A stretch of DNA of 64,000 nt, taken from contig NZ_JAMTCR010000002.1 of assembly GCF_024171945.1 (NCBI RefSeq), forward strand, positions 682,001 through 746,000, read 5' to 3'. Positions 57,496 to 64,000 of the stretch are shown here, one piece after another (position 1 is the first letter of the stretch; every line of letters starts with the position of its first letter). The stretch is from Actinokineospora globicatena (GTDB taxonomy: Bacteria > Actinomycetota > Actinomycetes > Mycobacteriales > Pseudonocardiaceae). The notes beneath the pieces are model-generated. The model was not told where the DNA came from. It searched no databases and saw only the letters and a list, made by a program, of their open reading frames with translations. Position numbers and translations under genes: made by a program.

Positions 57496-58056
57496 CTAGC
57501 GGTCTCGCCAGGTCAGCGGGGAAAGCGTCACTGCGGCTTCGGCTACGCGTCGGGCAGTCTCGGTGGTGAGGCCCTTGCGGGCCGAGTCGATCCATCCATC
57601 GACGCGCTGAACTCCGGTTTCGCGGTATTCAACGGCTTGGAGCAGCATTTCGAGCTTGTCCGCGTCCTTCGCGCACAACGCCTCGGGGGTCTGCCGGGCT
57701 TCGAATTCGTCCACCGCCGCTCGGACCAGCTCGCGGGAGGCGTCGGGGAGGGCGGCGGTCTGGTCGGCGGTGATCTCGCGCGGGTCGGGCTTGCTCAGGT
57801 ATTCGGTCGCGGTGTGCGGGATGTCCCCGGTGCGTGTTTCCTGTGTGTCGTGCCAGAGCGCGAGGAACGCGGCTCGTTCGGGCGAGGCGCCTTCTTCTGC
57901 GGCGAGCAAGGCGGCGATCTGCGCGGTCCGCAGGCTGTGTTCGGCCACGGATTCCGGGTCGCGGACACCGACGTGCCACCATCCGGCGCGCCGGATGCGT
58001 TTGAGCAGCCCGAGTTCGTAGCCGAACACAGCGAGTGCGGCGGGCTCTTGTGGCAT
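57496..58056 (-). CDS. HD-domain hydrolase (5'-deoxynucleotidase-like)
   Basis: This 186-aa protein has the HD metal motif: H in SVAEHSLRTAQIA, HD in ALWHDTQETRTGDIPH and a later Asp in KDADKLEMLLQA. The layout matches YfbR/HDDC2-type 5'-deoxynucleotidases. The ATG at 58056 is 12 bp from the broken XRE gene, which reads in the same direction. Confidence 0.87.
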   Translation of the reverse strand: MPQEPAALAVFGYELGLLKRIRRAGWWHVGVRDPESVAEHSLRTAQIAALLAAEEGASPERAAFLALWHDTQETRTGDIPHTATEYLSKPDPREITADQTAALPDASRELVRAAVDEFEARQTPEALCAKDADKLEMLLQAVEYRETGVQRVDGWIDSARKGLTTETARRVAEAAVTLSPLTWRDR

Positions 58057-58068
58057 CAGGTGTTCTCC

Positions 58069-58604
58069 CTAGCGGGCGGCGAGGCGGAGGGCGTAGCGGA
58101 GTCCGGCGACCTGGTTACGGCCGTCACCGGTCAGCACGTCGCCGGAGGCGAGGATGTCGAGTGCTCCCGCGAGCGCGTCTCGGCTGGCGGATCGTTCTCT
58201 CAACAGGGTGGGGCGACTGGCCACGAGCGAGTGGACAGTATGGAGGTTCAGCGGTAGATGCGGTGATGACGGGTCGAGACGGTTGACCAAGTGCTGGAAG
58301 AGCCGCACGCCAGACCAGGCCCCGGTGTCGTCCGCGGCCATGAACGTGTCGTCGGTCTGGTCGTCGCCGAGTTCGCCGATCCAGTGTGCCCAGTAGTTGA
58401 GGTTCGCCAGCTCCGCGCGGGCGTCGTTTGTGCGGGCAAAGAAGTCGTGTAGGTGCGCGCGCCGTCGCCGGTTGAAGCGAGTGCGACCGGTGCGGAGCGG
58501 GCTTCAAGCAGTTCGGTGCTCACATCCACCGCAAGAAGGTCGGCGAATCGCTCCTGCGTCAACCCCGCCGCTTGGCGCGCGAGCTTGAGAACGTAACCGG
58601 ACAC
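58069..58604 (-). pseudogene. XRE-family regulator with internal deletion and frameshift
   Basis: The N-terminus (VSGYVLKLARQAAGLTQERF to VDVST) is a helix-turn-helix of the XRE type. The expected continuation (usually QGWE.GRRPL) is missing. After about residue 32 the frame changes near 58510-58520, and the conserved C-terminal part (RAELANLNYWAHWIGELGDD, then FMAADDTGAWSGVRLFQHL, then RLDPSSPHLPLNLHTVHSL) continues in another frame to 58069. The middle, normally over 100 residues, appears deleted. It belongs to a regulator family common in actinomycetes beside small unknown genes like the one at 58805. Confidence 0.7.
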
Positions 58605-58804
58605 AATGCCCGTAGACCGGGAACCCTGACTCCCGGTCAGCGTCGCCGATCTTCCGCCCACGGGCGCTCCCAGGTCTGCCTGATTCTGGTCGAACCGCAC
58701 CCGCACTCACGGTCCGTTCTCCCTGCTCCTCACCGATCGTAGCGTTGCACTCCGAAGTGGTGAGACCTCTTCTGTGCAGGCGGAACCGAAAGGAAAGCGG
58801 ACCA

Positions 58805-59080
58805 ATGACGACCGGGACACGGGAAAGCCTGGCCACCATCGTCGCGGTCGACAGCCCGCTCGGGTCGGTCGCGCGAGCTGTCGACGACCTGAGTGCACAT
58901 CTACCCGCCGCACCGTCGCCGCGGACATGCCCACTGTGCCGGGGGCAGGCGTGGCCGTGCAGTCGCTTTCAGGGTGCCGCACAGCACATCTATGACCGTG
59001 GCCTGCATCTAGGCGATCTCTTGCCACCAGACCTGCATCCCATCCTCTGGCCGGAAACCCACCCTGGTAGCGACAGATGA
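58805..59080 (+). CDS. Small protein with CPLC motif
   Basis: This 91-aa protein contains RTCPLCRGQAWPCSRFQGAAQH, so possible metal ligands are present. The ATG follows AAGGAAAGCGG. Its stop overlaps the next gene by 4 bases (ATGA). I know of no function. It is transcribed away from the broken XRE regulator. Confidence 0.65.
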   Translation: MTTGTRESLATIVAVDSPLGSVARAVDDLSAHLPAAPSPRTCPLCRGQAWPCSRFQGAAQHIYDRGLHLGDLLPPDLHPILWPETHPGSDR

Positions 59081-59616
59081 CCGGACAGGGCAGTGCCAAC
59101 GCTGCTGCCGCCGCGCTGACCGCCCATCCGGAACTGCAGCGCCTGTTCGATATGGAAGGTGCTGGCTGGCACTTCGTCGCCCTTCGATCTGAGGGCAGTG
59201 TGGTCCAGATCAAAGCTGTCCTCGTGTGGCCGGACCGCTGGACCGACGCGATCCTCATTCACAACCACGATGACGCCGGCGGCCTGCGTCTGGACCCAGA
59301 CGGCGGCATTGTCGCCGAACACTCCGGCGGGATGGTCGAAGTGATCGATTTCCTTCTCGATCTGCCCGCCCCCGGCGCACCTGGTGCCCCATCGCTGGTC
59401 AAAGCGCGCGGCCCCGAACTCTGGGTTTCCTCCCGGAATAGACCGCGTACAGTAGGCACTTGCGTGAGCCTAGATCTGGGACCTTTCAAGCGGTGCTGGC
59501 CATACTCAACTTGCCGACACTTGAAATACTGTCCATCGCGCTCGGATTCCACTCCGAGCACCTTTACAACATCCTTTGCGGTGGAATGCCATTACCTAGC
59601 GACGACCAATCTGTAA
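59077..59616 (+). CDS. Conserved actinobacterial protein with probably altered C-terminus
   Basis: The first about 115 residues (MTGQGSANAAAAALTAHPEL to LPAPGAPGAPSLVKARGPEL) look like a normal conserved protein that usually ends shortly after a GPxLW segment. Here the frame runs on for about 60 residues rich in Ser, Thr and Cys that do not look like protein. The likely native stop was lost near 59440, fitting other decay in this region. The native end is therefore uncertain. Confidence 0.6.
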   Translation: MTGQGSANAAAAALTAHPELQRLFDMEGAGWHFVALRSEGSVVQIKAVLVWPDRWTDAILIHNHDDAGGLRLDPDGGIVAEHSGGMVEVIDFLLDLPAPGAPGAPSLVKARGPELWVSSRNRPRTVGTCVSLDLGPFKRCWPYSTCRHLKYCPSRSDSTPSTFTTSFAVECHYLATTNL

Positions 59617-59762
59617 AATACGAGAGCCTAGCGCAGCGAATCGAAGTCGCCATCGGACTGCTTCTGCACGTCGCGGCCAGGATCGACGGGTGTCGATGGC
59701 AGCACCCGCGACCTGCTGGAGATCCAACTGAGTCCAAGCGTCTACCAGCACCGCAAGACTGA
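59460..59762 (+). CDS. Small ORF, low GC, doubtful
   Basis: A 100-codon frame starting at TTG gives a plausible helical protein (AVLAILNLPTLEILSIALGF, then EHLYNILCGG, then QRIEVAIGLLLHVAARIDG). Codons rare in this genome (ATA, TTA, CTA, AGA) are frequent and the local GC is lower, which suggests horizontally acquired DNA. It overlaps the tail of the preceding frame and has no good ribosome binding site. It may be a gene fragment. Confidence 0.3.
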   Translation: MREPRSGTFQAVLAILNLPTLEILSIALGFHSEHLYNILCGGMPLPSDDQSVKYESLAQRIEVAIGLLLHVAARIDGCRWQHPRPAGDPTESKRLPAPQD

Positions 59763-59904
59763 CAGCCGCCACGAGCCATCCGATGCTGCACCAGCCAGCG
59801 CAGCGCTCGTGCCGGTGCATCCGCCCAGCGGACTGTGGACGCAGTAGGCCTCGCTGACAAACAGGGGCCCGTAGTCAAGCAGTTAGACAAGCACGCGAAC
59901 GAAA

Positions 59905-59937
59905 TCAGGGGCCACCGAAAGCTTCGGTGGCCCCTGA
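59905..59937 (-). terminator. Terminator of tRNA-Pro
   Basis: A perfect 15-bp stem with a 3-nt loop, followed on the minus strand by TTTCGTTCG, lies 7 bp past the tRNA-Pro 3' end. Confidence 0.8.
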
Positions 59938-59942
59938 CCTGC

Positions 59943-60017
<75 letters not shown>

Positions 60018-60037
60018 ATAGTGGAACGAGGAGAAGT

Positions 60038-61009
60038 CTAACGGACGCGGGCGCTGGCTCCGAACCGGGCTCCCCTTGTGCCTTCCAGGAGCGGGTCTGT
60101 GCTGGTCAGGCGGGGTACGAGGGTCAGCAGGCTGGCCTCGGGCGGGCAGGCGAAGCGGACGGGGGCGTAGGGGGAGGTTCCCAGGCCCGCTGAGACGTGC
60201 AGCCACGTGTGGGCGCCCCAGCGGGAGCTGCCCCGGGCGCGGCCGCGGTCGAGTTCGCAGTTGGTGACGATGGCGCCGTAGCCGGGGATGCGGAGTTGGC
60301 CGCCGTGGGTGTGGCCCGCCAGGACCAGGTCGTAGCCGTCCTCGGCGAAGCGGTCCAGGACGCGCGGTTCCGGGGAGTGGGTGACGCCGAGGCGCAGGGT
60401 CGCCTGGCGGTCGGGCTTGCCCGCGATCTCGTCGTAGCGGTCGCGGCGCAGGTGCGGGTCGTCGACACCGGCGGCGGCGATGGTGCGGCCGTCGACGGTG
60501 AACAGGGTGCGGTTGTGCGTGAGGTCGATCCAGCCGCGCTCGAGCATGGCGGCGCGCAGGTCCTTCCAGGGCAGCGGGATGCCGTGGATGCGCTTGTTCG
60601 ACGGGAACAGGTACCGCGCCGGGTTCTTCGGCTTGGGCGCGTAGTAGTCGTTGCTGCCGAAGACGAACACGCCTGGCCGGTTGAGCAGGGGCCCGAGCGC
60701 GCGGACGACGGCGGGGACGGCCTGCTTGTGCGCGAGGTTGTCGCCGGTGTTGACGACCAGGTCGGGGTTGAGCTCGTCGAGCGCGGCGACCCAGCGCTGC
60801 TTCGACTTCTGGCCGGGCAGCATGTGCAGGTCGGAGATGTGCAGGATGCGCAGCGGACGGGCCCCCTCGGCGAGCACCGGCAGCGTCGCCTGGCGCAGGG
60901 TCCACCGGGTCCGTTCATAACCGGCCGCGTAGGCGATGGTCGCCGCGCCGAGCGCGGTCGTCCCGATGGCGATGCGACCGAGGGTCCTCACTGCGTCACT
61001 CACACCCAC
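60038..61009 (-). CDS. Membrane-associated metallophosphoesterase (Rv3683-like)
   Basis: This 323-aa protein has a single N-terminal helix and the calcineurin-like motifs ISDLHM, NTGDN, a variant GSNDYY in place of GNHE, THSPE and AGHTHGGQ. It belongs to the YkuE/Rv3683 group. The Asp in GSND replaces the usual His-containing GNH(E/D), as is common in this group. It starts with GTG just before the divergent YqeY gene. Confidence 0.9.
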   Translation of the reverse strand: MGVSDAVRTLGRIAIGTTALGAATIAYAAGYERTRWTLRQATLPVLAEGARPLRILHISDLHMLPGQKSKQRWVAALDELNPDLVVNTGDNLAHKQAVPAVVRALGPLLNRPGVFVFGSNDYYAPKPKNPARYLFPSNKRIHGIPLPWKDLRAAMLERGWIDLTHNRTLFTVDGRTIAAAGVDDPHLRRDRYDEIAGKPDRQATLRLGVTHSPEPRVLDRFAEDGYDLVLAGHTHGGQLRIPGYGAIVTNCELDRGRARGSSRWGAHTWLHVSAGLGTSPYAPVRFACPPEASLLTLVPRLTSTDPLLEGTRGARFGASARVR

Positions 61010-61060
61010 GAGCGTACGGGTTCAGCGCGACCGCACCGCACGATCAGTACTGTTCCCCTC

Positions 61061-61531
61061 ATGGCCGAGCTGAAGAACCGACTCCAGGCAGACCTCACGA
61101 CCGCGCTCAAGAACCGGGAGAAGACCCGGCTCGCGACCCTGCGCATGGCGCTGTCGGCGGTCACCAACGAGGAGGTCGCGGGCAAGGAGGCCCGCCAGTT
61201 GACCGACGACGAGGTGCTCAAGGTGCTGGCCCGCGAGGTCCGCAAGCGCAAGGAGGCCTCGGAGGCCTTCGCCGGTGCCGGTCGGGCCGAGCAGGCGCAG
61301 CTCGAACTGGACGAGGCCGAGGTCCTGAACGCGTACCTGCCCAAGCAACTCGACGACACCGAGATCGCCGCCTACGTCGACGAGGCCATCGCCGAGGTCA
61401 CCACCCAACTGGGTGAAGCTCCCGGCCAGCGACAGATGGGCCAGGTCATGAAGGCCACCAACGCCAAGGTCGCAGGCCGCGCCGACGGCGGCCGAGTAGC
61501 GGCGGCCGTCAAGTCCCGCCTCGCGGGCTGA
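61061..61531 (+). CDS. GatB/YqeY-domain protein
   Basis: This 156-aa helical protein begins MAELKNRLQADLTTALKNRE and ends with the YqeY tail MGQVMKATNAKVAGRADGGR. The YqeY domain is shared with the GatB subunit of the amidotransferase that makes Gln-tRNA. No ribosome binding site is visible, so the mRNA may be leaderless. It is divergent from the metallophosphoesterase gene. Confidence 0.92.
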   Translation: MAELKNRLQADLTTALKNREKTRLATLRMALSAVTNEEVAGKEARQLTDDEVLKVLAREVRKRKEASEAFAGAGRAEQAQLELDEAEVLNAYLPKQLDDTEIAAYVDEAIAEVTTQLGEAPGQRQMGQVMKATNAKVAGRADGGRVAAAVKSRLAG

Positions 61532-61630
61532 CCGAACGACCTGCGCCGGAGTCGACGCCGACCTCGATCACCACTCGAACCGTCCGGGTGCCTTAGACAG
61601 GGCCCTGTGCCACCGCACGATCAACAAGAG

Positions 61631-61682
61631 CGCCACTTCGCTCGGGACGAAGGTTTCGCAGGTTCGAATCCTTTCACCCCGA
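61631..61682 (+). pseudogene. tRNA-Pro 3' remnant
   Basis: From 61636 the sequence repeats the 3' half of tRNA-Pro(CGG): anticodon stem CTTCG/CGAAG with loop CTCGGGA (anticodon CGG), T arm GCAGG-TTCGAAT-CCTTT (one mismatch in the stem) and acceptor CACCCCGA. Upstream only a few bases (AGAGCGC) recall the D arm and the 5' acceptor is lost. It is inverted relative to the intact tRNA-Pro at 59.9-60.0 kb. Confidence 0.75.
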
Positions 61683-61723
61683 CGGCCGACCCATGTTCGC
61701 GGAGAACGCGAACGGGTCGGCCA
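61683..61723 (+). terminator. Hairpin after the tRNA-Pro remnant
   Basis: GGCCGACCC/GGGTCGGCC encloses GTTCGCG-GAGA-ACGCGAAC (with two unpaired bases) and is followed by ATTTTCGTT, a T-rich end similar to the one after the intact tRNA-Pro. This supports the view that the remnant was once a complete tRNA gene. Confidence 0.7.
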
Positions 61724-61852
61724 TTTTCGTTGCGAGGCCCCCGGCTCCCGCGATGCGAGTGGAGACGTATTGCTAGGGGTGAGCGCTTGGCGGGGCGTGG
61801 ACTGGCGGGTGAAACTCTAGGGATTGCTTGGTTTTTGGCTGTTTCGAATGCC

Positions 61853-62965
61853 CTAGGGGTGGGGGCTTGATGGGTGTTGGGTGGGGGTTAGGGCTAGGGC
61901 GGTTTTTAGGGTGGTTACGGCTTCCTGGAGGGCCGCGCGGAAGGTGAGGGCGGTGAGGAAGTTGATGTAGCCGTGGATGAGGTTGGGGTGGCGGGTGTGG
62001 ATTGTGGGGACGTTGGCTGCGCGTAGGGCGGTGGCGTAGGCCTCGCCTTCGTCGCGGAGGGGGTCGAAGCCTGCGGTGGCTATGTAGGTAGGTGGGAGGT
62101 TGGTGAGGTCTTGGGCGCGGAGGATGGAGAAGCGGGGGTCGGCTCGGTGTTCTCGTTTGGACGCGTAGTGGTTGAGGAACCAGTCGATGTCGTGGTCGGT
62201 TAGGAAGTAGTCGGTGGCGAAGAGGTCGCGGGAGCGGCGGCGGACTGTGGCGTCGGTTCCTGGGTAGAACAAGAGTTGGAACGCGGGTGTGGGGGCGCCG
62301 GTGCGGACGGCTTGGTGGGCTGTGACGGCGGCTAGGTTGCCCCCGGCTGAGTCACCGCCGACTGCGATGCGGGTTGGGTCTACGCCTAGGGAGTCGGCGT
62401 TCTTAGAGGCCCAGAGGTAGGCGCTTAGGGCGTCGTCGACTGCGGCGGGGAATGGGTGTTCTGGGGCTAGGCGGTAGTCGACGGAGAGGACCTTGACTGC
62501 CGCGCCGCGGGCTATGAAGCGGCAGGGGTTGTCGTGGGTGTCTAGATCGCCGAGGACCCAGCCGCCGCCGTGGTAGAAGACGAGGAGTGGGGCGCGTTCG
62601 CCGACGCCCTCTGGGGTGTAGAGGCGCGCCGGGATTCCGTCCAGGTCAAGGGTTCTTACAGCTACCGGCTCAATGGTCTCCCCCGCGATAAGACGGCTGG
62701 ACCGGCGCATCTCGACGCGGGAGCGGTCGGGGTCGCGGTGAGCGAGACCGTCGCCGTTGGCCAGGCGGTTGAGGGTGAGCAGGAGTTGGGCGTCGAGCTC
62801 CAACTCCTGGCCGTCGACCCGGATAGGCCTGCCTGCGATGAGGCGGCGGACCGGGCGAGGTAGGGCGAACAGGGCCCGTACCGCAGCGGTCTGGATCCGG
62901 GGCGGAATCACGTCGAGCAGCACCGGCGCCACGTTACTTGCCAGTAGTGACGTGGGCAACGCCAT
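61853..62965 (-). CDS. HSL-type alpha/beta-hydrolase (esterase/lipase)
   Basis: This 370-aa protein has the hormone-sensitive-lipase motif YHGGGWVLGD and nucleophile elbow GGDSAGGN, with a catalytic Asp probably in GFDPLRDEG and His in LIHGYINF. The ATG at 62965 follows GGAGG at 5 nt. The gene body is visibly less biased toward C than its neighbours (many G-ending and A/T-containing codons), so it might be acquired. The substrate is unknown. Confidence 0.88.
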   Translation of the reverse strand: MALPTSLLASNVAPVLLDVIPPRIQTAAVRALFALPRPVRRLIAGRPIRVDGQELELDAQLLLTLNRLANGDGLAHRDPDRSRVEMRRSSRLIAGETIEPVAVRTLDLDGIPARLYTPEGVGERAPLLVFYHGGGWVLGDLDTHDNPCRFIARGAAVKVLSVDYRLAPEHPFPAAVDDALSAYLWASKNADSLGVDPTRIAVGGDSAGGNLAAVTAHQAVRTGAPTPAFQLLFYPGTDATVRRRSRDLFATDYFLTDHDIDWFLNHYASKREHRADPRFSILRAQDLTNLPPTYIATAGFDPLRDEGEAYATALRAANVPTIHTRHPNLIHGYINFLTALTFRAALQEAVTTLKTALALTPTQHPSSPHP

Positions 62966-63024
62966 GTGGACCTCCACCGCGATGGAGGTCGTACGGTCAC
63001 CCCCACCGGTGGAAGGATGGTCAC

Positions 63025-63582
63025 GTGACGGTCTCTGTGGTGGGTATCGGCGGGTCGCTGCGCGCGGACTCGCAGTCCGAGCGGTCGCTGCGCATCGCGC
63101 TCGCGGGTGCCGCCGAGGCGGGGGCGAAGACGACCGCGCTCTCGGGCACCGACCTGGTGCTCCCGTTCTACGACCCCGCCGTGCCCGACCGCACCGACGC
63201 CGCGCGCAGGCTGGTCGACGAGCTGCGCGAGGCCGACGGCGTCATCCTGGTCTCCCCCGGCTACCACGGCACGGTGTCCGGCCTGGTCAAGAACGCCCTG
63301 GACTACGTCGAGGACCTCCGCGAGGACGAGCGCGTGTACCTCGACGGCCGCGCGGTCGGCTGCGTGGCGACGGCGGCGGGCTGGCAGGCGGCGGTGAACA
63401 CGCTCACCGCGCTGCGCTCGGTCACGCACGCGCTGCGCGGTTGGCCGACCCCGCTCGGCGCCGCGATCAACACCATCGGCACCAAGTTCGACGAGACCGG
63501 CGGCTGCACCGACCCGAACGTGCCGACGACGCTGCGCACCATCGGCCTGCAGGTCGCCGAGTTCGCCCTGGCCCGCGCCTAG
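63025..63582 (+). CDS. NADPH-dependent FMN reductase
   Basis: This 185-aa flavoprotein has the FMN-binding GIGGSLRADSQSE motif at the N-end and SPGYHGTVSGLVKNALDYVE (the PxYxGxxpgxLKNaiDw family motif). It is of the SsuE/NQO-type group. GTG 63025 has AAGGA upstream. It is divergent from the esterase gene. A partner monooxygenase is not visible. Confidence 0.88.
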   Translation: MTVSVVGIGGSLRADSQSERSLRIALAGAAEAGAKTTALSGTDLVLPFYDPAVPDRTDAARRLVDELREADGVILVSPGYHGTVSGLVKNALDYVEDLREDERVYLDGRAVGCVATAAGWQAAVNTLTALRSVTHALRGWPTPLGAAINTIGTKFDETGGCTDPNVPTTLRTIGLQVAEFALARA

Positions 63583-63587
63583 CGAGC

Positions 63588-63618
63588 CCGGCCGACCCCC
63601 GCGCTGGAGGTCGGCCGG
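63588..63618. terminator. Bidirectional terminator hairpin
   Basis: CCGGCCGACC/GGTCGGCCGG, a perfect 10-bp stem with an 11-nt loop, lies between the convergent stops of the FMN reductase and the peptidase genes. Confidence 0.7.
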
Positions 63619-63624
63619 ACCCGG

Positions 63625-64000
63625 TCAGCGCAGCTTGAGCGCCCGCAGCGCGAAGTGGACCTCGATCAGCGACTGCTTGATCGTCTCGGCGACCACCAGC
63701 GAGCCGTGGCCCGCGTCGTAGCGGTAGACCTCGTACGGGTGGTCGCGGTCGGCGAGGCGGGCCAGGTAGTTGTCGATCTGGCGGATGGGGCAGCGCGGGT
63801 CGTTCTCCCCCGCGAGCACCAGCACCGGGACGCGCACCTGGTCGACGTAGGTGATCGGCGAGCACTCCTCGTAGACCGCCCCCACCTCGGCCGGGGACCC
63901 GCCAAACAGGGCTCGGTCGAACGCGCGCAGAGGCTCCATCTCGTCCTCGTACGCCGCCAGGTAGTCCGCGACCGGGACTCCCGCGACACCTGCGGCCCAC
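63625..64000 (-). CDS. S9-type (prolyl oligopeptidase family) peptidase, 3' end only
   Basis: The last about 124 residues of a larger protein are present; the 5' part lies beyond the window. The catalytic Asp appears in VLVLAGENDPRCP and His in YDAGHGSL, the usual end of S9 serine peptidases. The end at 64000 is the window edge, not a start. Confidence 0.8.
   Translation of the reverse strand, partial: WAAGVAGVPVADYLAAYEDEMEPLRAFDRALFGGSPAEVGAVYEECSPITYVDQVRVPVLVLAGENDPRCPIRQIDNYLARLADRDHPYEVYRYDAGHGSLVVAETIKQSLIEVHFALRALKLR

Larger units (their letters stand above)
61532..61852. other. Intergenic region with tRNA-Pro remnant
   Basis: About 320 bp. The left part is featureless, the middle carries the tRNA-Pro 3' part and its hairpin (annotated separately), and the right part (61730-61850) holds no recognisable element. 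Confidence 0.5.

Overview
The window is a high-GC, gene-dense actinobacterial chromosome segment. Many GTG starts, ATGA/GTGA stop-start overlaps, a WhiB regulator, an actinobacterial TopA with a basic tail, an MFS-dTMP kinase fusion and a DUF4244 Flp pilin all point to the Actinobacteria. Gene order from memory matches the Mycobacterium tuberculosis block from about Rv3644c (holB) to Rv3683 (metallophosphoesterase), with insertions and local rearrangement. Together with the codon and GC style this suggests the order Pseudonocardiales; genus was not determined. No transposase, integrase, prophage or CRISPR array was seen.

Layout. 0-12.6 kb: tRNA-Thr, a secreted membrane-anchored protein, then a minus-strand run of holB, an MFS/dTMP-kinase-like fusion, topA, an Rv3647c-like gene, two paralogous lipoproteins and the H+-pyrophosphatase hppA. 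12.9-23 kb: a DUF1998-type DEAD/DEAH helicase, a short stretch with two tRNA-like 3' ends, a prim-pol-like gene, the Tad/Flp pilus operon (CpaE-like, TadA, TadB, TadC, DUF4244 pilin, TadE, TadE-like), a 6C small RNA and a HAD phosphatase. 23.3-29.1 kb: a cell-wall recycling cluster (NagZ-type hexosaminidase, AmiE-like serine hydrolase, MurR-type regulator, MurQ). 29-36.4 kb: an Rv3662c-like protein, a diguanylate cyclase, twin six-codon ORFs, an MFS transporter, acetyl-CoA synthetase, an acyltransferase and a VIT-family transporter. 36.4-45.3 kb: nhaA, a holin-like membrane protein, an EphE-like hydrolase, a minus operon nth - TlpA-like thioredoxin - NUDIX - MarP protease, a small membrane protein, crp and an MFS transporter behind a palindromic operator. 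45.3-57.4 kb: a second beta-clamp gene, an oxidoreductase, a NUDIX hydrolase, an MBL-fold hydrolase, a class A PBP with PASTA domain, a WhiB4-like protein, a pair of ArsA/GET-like ATPases, a DUF4177 protein, RidA and two paralogous unknown proteins. 57.5-64 kb: an HD hydrolase, a wrecked XRE regulator and small genes, tRNA-Pro, a metallophosphoesterase, a YqeY-domain protein, a tRNA-Pro 3' remnant, an HSL-type esterase, an FMN reductase and the 3' end of an S9-type peptidase.

Functional themes are envelope biology (PBP, MarP, muropeptide rescue, Tad pili, acyltransferase), redox and iron-sulfur sensing (WhiB, Nth, thioredoxin, Crp), DNA metabolism (HolB, TopA, helicase, clamp paralog, prim-pol) and energetics (HppA, NhaA, Acs). 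The least explained signal is a pair of ribosome-binding-site-led ORFs at 31.3-31.4 kb. Both encode the hexapeptide MRNREY and differ only by start choice and synonymous changes. Other points to check are a dTMP kinase domain without its P-loop lysine, a tRNA-Pro 3' remnant that keeps a terminator-like hairpin, C-loop hairpins after crp, and an alpha/beta hydrolase with Gly at the nucleophile position.
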